A stretch of DNA of 64,000 nucleotides from assembly GCA_027604185.1 (NCBI GenBank), contig JADGKB010000025.1, positions 1-64,000 of the forward strand, written 5' to 3'. Shown piece by piece: positions 34,651 to 46,481 of the stretch. The notes below the pieces were generated by a model. It was given only the letters and a program-made list of their open reading frames with translations, ran no database searches and was not told the DNA's origin. Made by a program: the position numbers and the translations under genes. The DNA comes from Boothiomyces macroporosus. Taxonomy: Eukaryota; Chytridiomycota; Chytridiomycetes; Rhizophydiales; Terramycetaceae. How positions within the stretch are numbered: position 1 is the stretch's first letter; every line of letters begins with the position of its first letter.

Positions 34651-37112
34651 ATGAAACCAAAAAATAAAAATACAACTGCGCTACCAGCATCGCTAAAAGA
34701 AATGCTTACTGATAAAGATGAGAGATTCGATAAGCGATACAAAAAGACTGACCGGAAATTAAAGAGAAAGGAAGCCCGTTTACAAAAAAAAGTACAGAAA
34801 AGCAACTATTACCAAAAGAAAGAAGTAAAAGAGATTCCAAAACCAATAAAGAAGCCGATTCAGTCCCAAAAACCAAGTGTAAAAGACCCAGAATTGAGAC
34901 AACGACAATTAAAGAAATTATCGGAAACAAATCCCCAATTCTTTAAATTACTAACGGATTCATCATTAGTATCGAAACAAATGCTGTTAAAAAGTGGGAT
35001 TGAGCAAGAAATCACACCTGACGAAGATGAGCAAACTATTATAGATTTGGAAAAGAAATTAAAGATTAAAAAAGGCAAGCTGAAAGGAGTGTTTAAAAAA
35101 GACGGGTTGGATTATTTACTTGGAGATGGATTGGGAGGATTGGGAGGATTTGGTCAGGAAGAATCTGAAGATGAGTTTGGTAAAGATATGGGATTGGGAG
35201 CCATTGAAGGAGATGTGGATCACACTGAAGATATAAATAGTGATATTAACGAATCAGAAGACGGATTTAACGGTTTTGAAGAAGGTGATGAGTTGGATGA
35301 AGGTGATTACGAGTCGGAGGTAGATGATGAATCAGAAGTAGATGTTGATGAATCCGAAGAGGAAGATATTGATGACTCTGAAATGGATATTGATCAAGAA
35401 GAGGAAGAACAGTCTGGTCAAGAATCAGAAACCCAAAAATTAGAGATTGATTACTTGGACGAAAAGAGAAAACAAAAAACAAAATCAACTTTGGATATCT
35501 ATGGACAAAATGTTACCAAAGCATATGTTCCGCCTCATCTACGACCAAAAACAGCCGACACGAATTCAAAGTTAAAGAAACAACTATTAGGTCTTTTAAA
35601 CAGACTGAGTGATGCTAATATTAGCAGTATCGTTAGCGGCGTTCAAGAATGTTACATGAGCAATCCTCGTCATGATGTTACTGATTTAGTAACTGAAATT
35701 GTATTGGGATACATAGGTGATTCTGCAAACTTGCTGGATTCGTTTTCCTGTACCTATGCTTGCTTTATATACTTGCTATTCAACATATCTGGTGTAGAAT
35801 TCGGAGCTCATTTTGTTCAAACATTGGTGGAAAAATATGAAATTAGTAGGAATCAAGTGCTGGCCTCCAACGATGATGAAAGAACTAATAAGCAGTGTAC
35901 CAATTACATTACCTTTTTTGGTTATCTGTATTGTTTTGGAGTGGTGTCTTGTATTCTGGTATACGACTTGATCAAACTCTCAATTGAGGAGATGCATGAA
36001 ATAGACGTAGAAATACTGTTGCGTTTACTAAAAAGTACAATCTAACTAACCATAGTTTGTGGTTCACAATTAAGATCAGATGATCCTACTGCTTTAAAAG
36101 ACATAATCTTGATGGTCAAGGAAAAATCGGAAGCCAAAGAAAAAACAGTGAGAATGAAGTTCATGATTGAAACTATAATGGAATTGAAAAACAACAAAAA
36201 GAATCAGCAAAAGAGTGTCCAATTCCAACAGCTGAAAAAGATTGCTGGATCAATAATTCAAAAGAACACTGCCTTTGGAGGCCTGGAAGCACTTCGAGTG
36301 TCTTTGCAAGACATTAGAGATATAAATGTAAAAGGAAAATGGTGGCTGGTAGGAGCAGCGTGGAAGGGTAACTTGGACCAGCCAGCAAAAAAAGATGATG
36401 AGCCTAAAAGTGACTTGCTTCAGCTTGCTCTTGATCAGAAAATGAATACAGATGTTCGCAAGTCCATTTTTGTTACCATCATGTCCAGTCAAGTATATGA
36501 AAACTAATCTTAGGATTGTATGGATGCATATGAGCGTTTACTTAAATTAAACCTAAAGGAAAAGCAGCAAAGAGATATCATCAGAGTTTTGGTTCACTGC
36601 TGCCAATCAGAAAAGGTTTACAATCCATATTACACACTAACATTAAATCAGTTCCTAGCCAATAATATCCCAAACAAAATCACTTTTCAATACACGCTAT
36701 GGGATGCAATTAAATTAATTGAAAAAATGGATGATGATTTAGAGGAGAAGCGAAAGATACTGAATCTTGCCAAACTATTAGCAGATCTAATCCTATCAGA
36801 TGTCATCTCACTAAGTGTATTGAAGGTAAACAGTATCTAACCAAGACTGTCAACTTTAGTAAACTCAATTCAAACTTGTCCTTCTTTTTGACAAGCTGTT
36901 TCCATACTATTCTTACAAAGAAAGGCACTAAACTGAAACCAGATTTAGCTTTGGAAAAGAACCTGAACGGGTTAAAAGGCATGACTGGGATAGAAGAGTT
37001 CAAGGACGGTCTGTATTTGTTTTTGGGGCAAAAGTTTTCTCAGCCAAGGAATACAAGTGATCCTGGGGCTTATAAGCGCAGATTAAAACTATTAAAATCA
37101 ATTACCAAATAA
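34651..37112 (+). CDS. NOM1/SGD1 nucleolar MIF4G-MA3 protein
   Basis: Ribosome biogenesis factor of the 40S pathway, nucleolar. Four exons with introns of 21, 21 and 20 nt give 799 residues. The N terminus is strongly basic (KERFDKRYKKTDRKLKRKEA region), then a long acidic stretch (residues 170-275), the AYVPPHLR motif that precedes MIF4G in this family, a MIF4G domain (about 310-560) and a C-terminal MA3 domain (after QDCMDAYERLLKLNLKEKQ). The order is diagnostic for Sgd1/NOM1. One stretch of the MIF4G domain, YACFIYLLFNISG, is unusually hydrophobic. It lies only 31 nt behind VPS4. Confidence 0.9.
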
Positions 37113-37131
37113 ACATCATTTATAAACAAAT

Positions 37132-37714
37132 TCAATCGTACTTTTTGTCGTTGTACTGTCTCTTTCTCAACCCAGCTGCAGCAGAGCTTATTTTGCCTGT
37201 AATTACTTCAGCAACGCTACCATTAACCAAAACCTACCTTTTCTTTACTGATGAAGTGTAAGGTTTCTTTTTTGGAGGTCCGCTAAAACTAGGAATGGAT
37301 ATAGCTGGCATTGAAGGCAACGATGGCATAGATGGTAGATTAACAGAGGGAATAGAAATTGATGATATTTGCGGTATAGAATTGTACAATGAATTCAGTT
37401 GCGAATAAATGCCGGCTTTAGCTTTAGCCCTATCCTTCTTTGTTGTGATCCATCTTTGATCGCCTACTCCACCAACAAACACCAAATTTTTGGCTTGGGC
37501 TTGAGATACCAAGTCTATATTAGTCGTATATACCTTCAAAGGCGTGGCAATCAGGTCCATAAATCTGTTTGAAAGGCAACAGTTCTTCGACTTGAGAGAG
37601 CAATGGTGGAAACCCGCTATCCAGTTTCTCTATCACCCTAATCAAACAATCAAATTGTGATTCTTCCAGTCTGGTGTACCCGCTATTCTTTCTATATTGA
37701 CTGAGGAATGACAT
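37132..37714 (-). CDS. conserved-looking hypothetical protein
   Basis: Three exons with introns of 19 and 21 nt give 180 residues. The N half is compact and globular looking (MSFLSQYRKNSGYTRLEESQ, then DCLIRVIEKLDSGFPPLLSQ) with a well-formed Gly-rich strand (LVFVGGVGDQRWITTKKDRA); the C half has Ser/Ile/Pro repeats (SIPSVNLPSMPSLPSMP) and a basic end. I recognise no domain. Codon use matches the neighbours. Its stop lies 19 nt from the stop of NOM1. Confidence 0.6.
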
Positions 37715-37809
37715 TTTATGAAGAGAAAGCACTAGTGCAAGTATGACGACTTAGTAAACAATGGAAATTTGAATGATGTTGGCGCGTTTTAGCAGTAAAA
37801 AATACTATA

Positions 37810-38448
37810 TTATTCTTGAATAGGTTCAGGTTCTTGAGTAACTTCTGCAGGCTCATCTGCAGGAGGAGCTGCCTCTTCAGGATTTTCAGTAATTTCTTCC
37901 GCTTGTGGTGGTGCTTCAGGTTGGTCTTCTGGCTGCGCTTCAGCCTTTGTTTCCTTCACTTCTTCTCCCTCTTCTTCCACCCTTGCCTCTTCACCCTCCT
38001 TTCCCTCTTCGACTTCTTTAGACTCTTCGCCGTCTTTTGCTTCTTCACCTTCTGCTGCTTCTCCAGCCTCATCATTTGGTTCTTCAACTGGTGGTAAAGG
38101 AGCAGCAGCAGCCGTTTCCGCTTCTAATTGTGCGTCGATAACAGTTCTGCGCAAGGAAATTCTTGCATTTAGACTTTCTTCCAGTCTCAATCTAGTCTGT
38201 TTCTCTCTCTGCTGCGTTTCTTTCCATTGAGCAATGAATTTTTCAGATGCTTGCTTCTTCCTTTCAAATTCTTCTCTGTTTTTGACACTTGTAGCATGGG
38301 CAATTAGATAGTGTCCGATATAACTGACAGGGTCCAACGTACTGGAAAATGATGAAGGCTGGCTGTCAAGCGGAACATGTAGTACGAGAGAAGTAAGTGC
38401 TTGCGTCAATACTGGTCCAACATTGGTTTTAATATAATTAGCTTCCAT
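37810..38448 (-). CDS. Dpy-30-motif protein (DYDC/radial-spoke type)
   Basis: Intronless, 212 residues. Residues 4-50 form a Dpy-30/RIIa-like dimerisation motif (YIKTNVGPVLTQALTSLVLH, then DPVSYIGHYLIAHA) with an 11-residue insertion before DPVSYIG. A charged coiled coil (residues 60-110) and a long Glu/Pro/Ala-rich acidic tail follow. DYDC1 and algal RSP2 share this plan and act in motile cilia; SET1-complex Dpy-30 is much shorter and lacks the coiled coil. Together with CC2D2A this hints at a flagellated life stage. The assignment to the flagellar subgroup is inference. Confidence 0.7.
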   Translation of the reverse strand: MEANYIKTNVGPVLTQALTSLVLHVPLDSQPSSFSSTLDPVSYIGHYLIAHATSVKNREEFERKKQASEKFIAQWKETQQREKQTRLRLEESLNARISLRRTVIDAQLEAETAAAAPLPPVEEPNDEAGEAAEGEEAKDGEESKEVEEGKEGEEARVEEEGEEVKETKAEAQPEDQPEAPPQAEEITENPEEAAPPADEPAEVTQEPEPIQE

Positions 38449-38575
38449 TCTTTTTCAGAAAGTTTTCTAGTAAGCGTGACGTAAATGACCATTTGGCACT
38501 TGAGAGGATTATCTTTGAAAATTGAATTCAATATCATCAAGAAATTTTGCATCGTCTAGTCTACATTTTATTAAT

Positions 38576-41500
38576 TTACGCGAATAACATGGGTGATGGC
38601 TTGCTGTGTTCTCTGCTAAACAGATTCCCAGGCTCAGTAACTGCAAGCATACTGTTATCCCAACCATGAAAATACGCTTTAAATTGTCGAGTTTCTTTGC
38701 CTTGATAGACCCAAGTAACATTGTCCTGTGGTTCTGCTCCTAATCCGCTAATAGAAAGAATACTGGTAAGTAGGAATTGAGAAAGAGACTGTCTGTTTTT
38801 CTTCTTTGCTTGCGATGGGGAGTACATTACTCTTCCGTCGTTGCAGTTCTTCAGCCAGATTACTACGCTCTGCCTCACAAGTTTGCGAACTAAATCAGAG
38901 GTATCTGATCCTATCCACACAAATAGGTTGTGTGGTGCTCCAGGATCTACTATAATGCATGAATTGGGAGTGAGGTTTGATTGGGTGTAGTAAAACAATT
39001 CTTCGATTTTGAAAAAGCCTGAAGAGCAATTGCATGAAAATACTCGAAGGAAACCTGTTTCGATTTTCACAGGGAGTTGCTTTTCAGGGAAGTAATCCCA
39101 AAATTCGCCAGGTGCGTTATCGGAATCAATCAAGCGTATGTCCTTGTGCAAAACAACCAGAGGGTTTTCTGTGGATTCATCGATTTCAATATCTGGATTT
39201 GAAAGTTGGTATATTAAATTCACGCTCATAATCGCATTTGTGAATTCAAGGTCAGAGGTGTACTCTCCTTTGTACAAGAAACCTCTCTGGGAAGTAGAAT
39301 CATTTACAAAAAAGCAATCATTTGAAACCAAGTAGGATGCATCCATTTCAATTTCAATTGCTCTGCAAGTCCTGTATCGTCTATCCGTTCGTATTTGATA
39401 CAATTTTGGAAACACTTCGCGATTTTTTTTGAGTGATTGTGCTCTTGTACCAAAATGAAGTGCATAGTTATTTTCTAAATGCGCTAGTAATGCGAAAGGC
39501 TCTTTTTCATGCTCAACCAGCTGTATCCGAACTTTGCAGTCGTACATTTCCGTGACTAAATTTTCCATTTCTTGCTGTGTTGACAGCTTAAATGTAGAGT
39601 AAGCCATCTTGTTTGTTCTTGGCCCTTGCCAAAAGTATACTACACATTCAATGTTCTTTGGGGAGTTTGCATCACTGTTCAGTGCGATAACATCCTTCAA
39701 GTCAGAAATGTCCACGTTGTTGTCAATCATCATATCCAAAGCCTTGGCAGTGGAATTATACACGCATAGGAAAATATAGGCGTCTTGTGAATAGAAATGC
39801 CCTTGCTCATGAGGCGGCAGCTGGATAAACTTTCCTTTTTGATACACAAATATTGTGAAGGCTTCCAGCAATGAATTCACCTCTTTCATCAGCTCCTCCA
39901 TCAGGTCTTGCCTGCAGAGAGATAAATATTGAGGTCGGTATATCGCATCAACATCAACTTTTAATCCTTCAGTGTTTTTCAAAGTCTCTTTTTCTAAATT
40001 AGTTGCTGGCTACCTATTTTCACCGGTTTAGTGAAATCGCGCTCCTTTCCTTCCCAATCTACAAAACGATGTTTAAACACTTCGGATTCTGCATTTTCAG
40101 TCAGTTTACTGAATGTAACCCAAGGCGGCCGAGACTGGCTAGCGACTACTTTCTACGGTTAGAATTTTTTACTGCAAATAGCTCTGTTGCAATCTTTTTC
40201 AAGTCAGCCCAAGCCTTTTTACCAATCCACAAATATAATTCCACTCCACAATCCAAGACGTAGCAGCCATCGGATACCAGCATGCTCTTTTTAATATTTC
40301 CAACTTCAACAATGTGAGATTCCAGATCAGGAGCGATTTTAGGGAAAACTCGATAAAGCACACAGTAGTTTGTAAGATTTTCATAAGTATCAATCGATTC
40401 TAGCTTAATTAGTGCTTACCACCATTAATCATTCCCCTATCTCCTTCAAGGATTTCCCAAAATCTTAGGTTATCTTCTTCTTCCTCCAACTCTGCAAATT
40501 CCGCTTTTCCAGCTCTCTCATTAGCGTTGATTCTCCCCGCCAATATTCTTCCCTTTGATTTATGCTGTAAGGAGCAGTTTTTCCCGTTCCACTGAAATAT
40601 TTCTAATCCTGCATCCAATATGTATACGTTTTGAGAGCTGAGACTTTTCGCGCTAGTTTCAACCTTTGTAAAATAACGCTTACCAGAACTGCATTCACCC
40701 TGGTTTTACCGCTCATTTTGTAGAGTTTGACAGGATACGACTTTTCCTCTGCCATGTATAATCCAGAGTCCGTTCCGAATGAAGCGTCCAATAATTCAAT
40801 GTTGTCATTAAACAAATCCATAAACTTCTCATCTTCTTCGCTTTCAGTCTGGGTAAACTTTAGAATACCTGTCTGATAATCTTGCACTTTGCATCAATTG
40901 AATTCCTGAGAGCAACTGCAAACATTGCACAACAAAACCTCTTGTCTGTCTCGGCTTCCGAGCCAATCCATGTATATATTTCGTACTCAAATTGTGAATC
41001 TTTTTCAATAGTATTCAAAATAATGTACGCATCGCTAACACAGAATTTCCCGATTTCATCAGTGCTTAACTGAACGGGGTACAATAGCTCGATTCTAAAG
41101 ATTGTAACTCCAGGGGCATGACCAACTTCTGGATCGTAGATGTTGGAGTAGTCTACAGTCTTTGGGGCGGTAGTAGGAGTTGCAATGGTCTCCACTGGTA
41201 TATGCTCCTGTATTTCATACTTTTTTTCTTCCATTGCGTGCAATGCGTTGATAAATACTGATCCCTGTTCAATCCGCTCTGTTTCTACAGGAGTAATTTC
41301 CACTTGCGGAGGAAGACCGGCATGTTTTAGAGACATTAGCGAGCTCTTTGATGAGAGATTCGAATATGACAGTTTTTTCGTTAGTAGTATTTCCTCCCCA
41401 TCGCTTTCTACCTGTTGGTTAGAGATATTTTCAAACAAAGAGGAGATTGAAGAGATAATTGAATAGGGATTCCAACCGCTGTTTGAAGGCGGTTTTCGTC

Positions 41501-41815
41501 GAAGAACGTATAACCTGGGATTGTATTGAGCTTCTTGCATCAATTCCAATCAGGGTTCAATTTGAAAAAAGCAAAAGCTTGTGTTACCTTTTTGGAGAGG
41601 ATCATATTTGGAGAATATAGGGAGTATCTCTTTCCTAGTCTGGATTTCGGTGGTTTCAATGCATCCGTTAGTGCCCGGTGTAAGTTGGAATTGCTTCCTG
41701 TGTTGCTCCCACTGCCAAACGAGAACGTGCTTAGTCGTGCTAAATGACCCTTGTGACTTGCTGTAGTAGTTCTGAATACGTCTGTCGATTCTTCTGCTAT
41801 TACAGGACTCTCCAT
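38576..41815 (-). CDS. villin/gelsolin family actin-severing protein
   Basis: Actin filament severing and capping protein. Five 20-nt introns were placed; the total is two nucleotides out of frame unless one further 20-nt-class gap or an indel is present near 41,545, so the N-terminal ~85 codons (Ser/Thr-rich, ending MILSKK) join the rest uncertainly; an alternative start is the ATG at about 41543. The body has about six gelsolin-like repeats: EIYTWIGSEAETDKRFC, VYILDAGLEIFQWNGKN, CYVLDCGVELYLWIGKKAWA, NIECVVYFWQG, and HNLFVWIGSDTSDLVRK are repeat cores. No villin headpiece is at the C terminus. Gelsolins are missing from Dikarya but occur in some early-diverging fungi. Confidence 0.85.
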
Positions 41816-42280
41816 TTGAATTTAATTTGCAACGTCATTTTTGATGTCCGCGAGAATTTAAACCATCTCATACAATAATAACAATTACTGCAAGTTCTAT
41901 TAGCGAGCATACAGAACCACTAAGCGTTGCTTGTTTGAAATCGAACACGGCAGAAACTGCGCTGGCGATTATCTTGGTATTCCCAACAGCGAATGTTTGG
42001 GGAGCGCCTTTATTGAAAAGAGCATTCTATTAAGCCTTTATTGAAAAGAGCATTCTATTAAGCCTTTATTGAAAAGAGCATTCTATTAAGCCCTCATTGC
42101 CAGATCAGTTGTCAAATCGCAATTTGGGAACTTTGAAATTTGCCAGTAGAAACTGTAGAGATCTCTAAGAGGCGGTTTTGAATATATATCTCTTGGATTG
42201 GGGAGAGTTTGGATAGACTGTCTGCCCAACTCGTTCCATTTTCACTGCTGATCGCTTTCTAAAAAGTTTTTCAATCACGA
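41816..42280. other. shared promoter region of gelsolin and SUB2 genes
   Basis: Divergent gap of 465 nt containing the 28-bp triplicate repeat at 42006-42089. No reading frame or RNA gene seen. Confidence 0.4.
42006..42089. repeat. three perfect tandem 28-bp copies
   Basis: The unit starts GCCTTTATTGAAAAGAGCAT and ends TCTATTAA; copies start at 42006, 42034 and 42062 without differences, so the array is very recent. It lies 190 nt upstream of SUB2. Confidence 0.95.
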
Positions 42281-43711
42281 ATGGGAGAACAAGACGACCT
42301 TATCGACTACTCTACTGACGAAGAAGATGTCCCAAAGACTAAAACCGCACCAGTAGCAGCAGCCAAAGAAGACCCAAAGACCGGAGGCTCATATGTGGGA
42401 GTACACGCTACAGGATTCAGAGACTTTCTTTTAAAACCGGAACTTTTAAAAGCAATCGGAGAATGTGGTTTCGAACATCCATCTGAAGGTACAGCTACAA
42501 AAATTAAACAAATGTGCAGTTCAACAGGAATGTATTCCTCAAGCAATTTTGGGTATGGACGTTATTTGCCAGGCCAAGTCTGGTATGGGTAAAACCGCTG
42601 TTTTCGTATTGTCCTGTCTTCAACAACTCGAAACTAATGTCGCTGCTGGTACTCAGGGCCCAAGTGTAATCGTTCTTTGTCACACTCGTGAACTGGCTTT
42701 CCAGATCAGAAACGAATTTACCCGTTTCTGCAAGTATCTTGAAGTTAAAACTGCTGTATTTTACGGTGGTACTTCAACTACTGCTAATGCTGAAGTCTTA
42801 AAGAATGAAAAACCACATATCATTGTGGGCACTCCTGGTAGAGTTTGTGCGTTGATTCGAGATGGCATTTTGAACTTGAAAAACATCAAGCACTTTATTC
42901 TCGACGAGTGTGACAAGCTGCTTGACAGTTTGGGTAACTGTTTTCTAATGGTAGATATGAGAAGAGACGTCCAGGAAATCTTCAGAGCAACTCCTCACCA
43001 TAAGCAAGTGATGATGTTTAGTGCGACTTTGAGCAACGAAATCAGACCAATCTGCAAAAAGTTTATGCAAAAGGTATTCTCTATCTAACAAAGCCTTTGG
43101 AAATCTTTATCGACGATCAAACCAAATTGACTCTCCATGGTCTTCAGCAATACTATAAAGAAGTTGAAGAAGCCGGAAAGAACCGTTTGTTGAGTGATTT
43201 ATTAGACAGTCTTGAATTTAACCAAGTAGTAATCTTTGTAAAATCCGTCGCAAGGGCCGATCAATTAAACTGGCTTTTGGATTCATGTAATTTCCCATCC
43301 ATGGTTATTCACTCTCGCATGCCACAAGAAGAGAGGTAATTGGTGTTAATTCAGAATCAAACGCTACTCTTCATTCAAGAGTTTCTCCAAGCGTGTGTTG
43401 GTGGCAACCGATATTTTTGGACGTGGTATTGACATGGAAAGAGTCAATGTTGTAATCAACTATGATTTGCCAGACTCACCAGATTCCTACCTTCACAGAG
43501 TAATCAGGTTCTTAATTTCAGGTTGGTCGTGCTGGTCGTTTCGGCACTAAAGGTCTTGCAATTTCATTTGTTGCCAGCGGATCTGCCGAAGACAAGGACA
43601 TGCTCAAGAAAATTCAAGAAAGATTCGGAGATGTGAAGATTACTGAAATGCCAGAAAAGATTGACGTTTCCACTTACAGTAAACATTTCTCTAACTGTAG
43701 CCGCATCGTAA
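42281..43711 (+). CDS. SUB2: DECD-box RNA helicase SUB2/UAP56
   Basis: Spliceosome assembly and mRNA export (TREX) helicase. Six exons give 438 residues, close to UAP56 (428). Motifs: Q motif [16 protein letters not shown], Walker [15 protein letters not shown] in [13 protein letters not shown] in FSATLS, C-terminal [10 protein letters not shown], and the family ending IDVSTY. Introns are 31, 20, 19, 22 and 22 nt; the first (42493-42523, inside the Q motif) is the longest intron in the window. The last exon holds only three codons after the split. The gene encodes the factor that loads on branch-point complexes, relevant in a genome of very short introns. Confidence 0.95.
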
Positions 43712-43749
43712 TAAACGTCTTTTTGATTTCTCATTTAGTATTATTGATT

Positions 43750-44479
43750 TTATTGATGGAGAGCCTTGTACTTTTCCCAACTATCTTTTGGGATGATGTA
43801 CAGCGATTCTGCTTCAGAATACAAGGTCGCTTTACCAACAAACTTTTCAAACATTCCAGTGCCATCACCAAATACGAGATTCTCTTCCGCATTGAAAGCA
43901 GCCCCTTTGATATAGATTTTCCTCTCCTTTTGCTCTGTAATTTTGACGCAGAAAGCTATTACTTGCCCACTTTCCATTGGCTTCCTGTAATCAATCTTTA
44001 GCGAAGCAGTAAACCCAAAGTACTTTCTTTCCGTGTGCGAATAAAACATTTCACCCATGATATCATCAAATAGAGCAGATATCAAACCGCCATGAATTAT
44101 ACCTTGTTAAAAAGTGCTTACCAGGGTGCCCAGTCAACGAATGTCCCAATTGCAGAAACACTACTACTGTTTGATCCATTTTGGAGTACTGAGATTGAGC
44201 AATTTCTATTCCTTCTTCTTTATGCAGCATCTTGCCCCGGATAAATTGCCTTGGATTTGGTAATACGAACGGACGGATTTCAATATTTTCAATGTTCTCT
44301 ACATGTTTGACTATTGGCAGGCTCTTTATCCTTTCCTTGATTTCCGGAGGAGGATTGTAGTGCGTAAGTTCTTCTACTGGGCCGTGCTCATCAGAACGGG
44401 ATTTAAATAGAGGGTTGATGACTGAAAAGAGAGCGGCTGTGGTGAATAGTAAAACAGAGATATTTCTGATTTGTTCCAT
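43750..44479 (-). CDS. 4HBT-type acyl-CoA thioesterase, membrane-anchored
   Basis: Hotdog-fold thioesterase of 236 residues with one 19-nt intron exactly before the active-site strand. The hallmark HGG is in [14 protein letters not shown], with the later block [17 protein letters not shown] typical of the PaaI/THEM4 group. The N terminus has one hydrophobic segment ([15 protein letters not shown]) and no clear mitochondrial presequence, so it probably sits on an internal membrane. Substrate unknown. Convergent with SUB2 (38 nt between stops). Confidence 0.85.
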
Positions 44480-44904
44480 GAGGTTTGCGTTTCAATTTTT
44501 TGCCAGCTTTTTAAATTAAATTAATGGAGGGGAAGGGCGACAATCGGCCGGCCCTTCCGAAGTGTGATACACCGCTAAGGAGGAATTAAATAGAATGATC
44601 AGAATTATGGTAACTAGTCGTTCTCACAACCGGTTAAGGTTCGAAGAGCTGGGTTTAATAGTCTAGTTAATTCATCACTTCACTCTCTCACCGCTCAAGT
44701 GCGTCTGCAGTTGACTAGAGATTTAAAAAAAAAGTAGGAAATTTTTGCAGCACTTGCTCGACAGCACCACCAATTTCTCTAATTTGATTGGGGTTAGGGC
44801 TGGACAAACTATAATGTAAAGCTGTCTTCTGAAATCAATCGTTTCTCCCCTTCCATTGTTCCCTTATTTCAATCAAATTCCCATCATTTTCTCCACCTTT
44901 TAGG
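44480..44904. other. intergenic gap
   Basis: Promoter regions of two divergent genes. A TTCGA string near 44641 looks like a T loop but has no pairing stem, so no tRNA is called. Confidence 0.4.
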
Positions 44905-46197
44905 ATGAGTTTAGAGCAATTCAATGTAGAAACAACAGATGATACAAAGGCTCTCCGTGATAAAAAGGATTCACCACGAGCCATGACAAACGATCTCAAT
45001 TACATTCTAGATAATCCACATTATCAAAAGGACGACGGAAAGCAAGTATACATTACAGAAAGCGGTCCTTTTGCAAAAGCGAATCCCACATTATTAAAGA
45101 GCATACAAAACGCATTCAATGGAAATTCTAGAATCAATAGCCAAGTATCAATTGTATATAACATCGATAAAGACCAAGATATAGTGCTCACTGAAGAAAT
45201 AAAGATACCGGCTCTTGATTCATTAGAGAATATAAACGAACATGTGCAAACGCGTAGAATAGACACACCCACTATAACCGTGGAACCAGCTTCAGATAGT
45301 ACAAACAGTTTGCAAAGATTGGATGAAATTAGAATATCTGATTCAGAGAGTGTCTTGGACAGATCTCGGCCAGTAAGGGTAGAGATTGTCAATGAATTTG
45401 CACAGGATCAAAGGGAATTCACATCCGCTGTTGATATTACAGACAATAGCATGGATGAAAGGCTCAAGGCTGCAACAATGTTCTTCCTGGGAGTTAAAAG
45501 CAATATCAAACAAGACCCTTGGGTGCAGAGTGACTCCATGGTTGATAAAGAAGTTAAAGCAACGGAACCCAAAGTCGAAGTAGTCAAAGGAAGAAGAAGA
45601 AGTCTATCCCTCAACAGTGCCCCTATTCCATCTACTAGGAACTCTGTGGACAAACGAATCGAATTTTTGCAAGAGGAAAGCGATGCCAGTCGAGGATCGC
45701 GTAGTTCAAAAACAAAACCAAGCTTCATTTCAAATATACCTCAAGATAACAATGTGCCGTGTGACGAAAGGCGGTATTCTGTTATGGAATTCTTACAAAG
45801 CCAAGATGACTGCTGTAAGGATACTCCTCCAATTAAATCAAGCCCTATAGCAACGTTGAAGAAAGAAGAGTCCAAATCGTCCCTGAAAAACGTGATGGCT
45901 GGTTTGTTGAAGGACCCTCCAAGGAATAGGAAAAGGGCTGTAACTCTTGCAGGAAACAGCGTTCGTCTGCGTGGATCGCCAAAGTCAGAAGTACCTATCA
46001 AGCCAATTCTACGCAGTAAATCCACCTCTAAAGGAGAAATTGAGGTTAAACAGTCCCCAAACATTTCTCCGTCAGTTTCTCCGCGATCACCAGAGAAGAG
46101 GGTTAATTTTTCAGAGATCAATGTAACAATAGACCCAGAGAAGGAAAAGATATCCAAGACAATCAAGTATGCAATCAAGGATTTGTTTGCGAAATAA
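44905..46197 (+). CDS. disordered phospho-site-rich protein of unknown function
   Basis: Intronless, 430 residues, mostly polar. Many Arg-rich Ser sites (KGRRRSLSLNS, DERRYSVMEF, RSKSTSKGE) look like PKA/Snf1/CaMK targets and 14-3-3 binding sites; Ser-Pro pairs cluster near residues 390-405 (SPNISPSVSPRSPEKRVNFS). The motif KRVNFS near residue 403 matches the PP1 docking consensus RVxF, suggesting a protein-phosphatase-1 regulator. A C-terminal amphipathic helix follows. This PP1 link is inference from one short motif; no domain is recognised. Confidence 0.7.
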   Translation: MSLEQFNVETTDDTKALRDKKDSPRAMTNDLNYILDNPHYQKDDGKQVYITESGPFAKANPTLLKSIQNAFNGNSRINSQVSIVYNIDKDQDIVLTEEIKIPALDSLENINEHVQTRRIDTPTITVEPASDSTNSLQRLDEIRISDSESVLDRSRPVRVEIVNEFAQDQREFTSAVDITDNSMDERLKAATMFFLGVKSNIKQDPWVQSDSMVDKEVKATEPKVEVVKGRRRSLSLNSAPIPSTRNSVDKRIEFLQEESDASRGSRSSKTKPSFISNIPQDNNVPCDERRYSVMEFLQSQDDCCKDTPPIKSSPIATLKKEESKSSLKNVMAGLLKDPPRNRKRAVTLAGNSVRLRGSPKSEVPIKPILRSKSTSKGEIEVKQSPNISPSVSPRSPEKRVNFSEINVTIDPEKEKISKTIKYAIKDLFAK

Positions 46198-46481
46198 TTC
46201 CTGGGAGGGAAGAATTATGCCTGGAAACAGGACTTATCAAAGCCAATAAACTATTAATATCTATCTGAGTCGCATTTAGTTGCGAAATAGCCGACATGAC
46301 CGACTGAATATCCGAAGCCCATTGTGATCACTTCAAAATTGTAATGAAAAGCATGTATTGATGGCATTTATCCGCTCGCGGATAAAGTGTTTCAAATTTC
46401 CACCAGCAAGTGGAAAAATACAATAAAAACTTGCCAATTTAAAAAAGCTGTAAACGCTCTCAAAATATCACATCAATTAGA

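Noticed and set aside
44625..44660. TTCGA T-loop-like string
   Set aside because: Flanking bases do not pair and no other tRNA element is in range.
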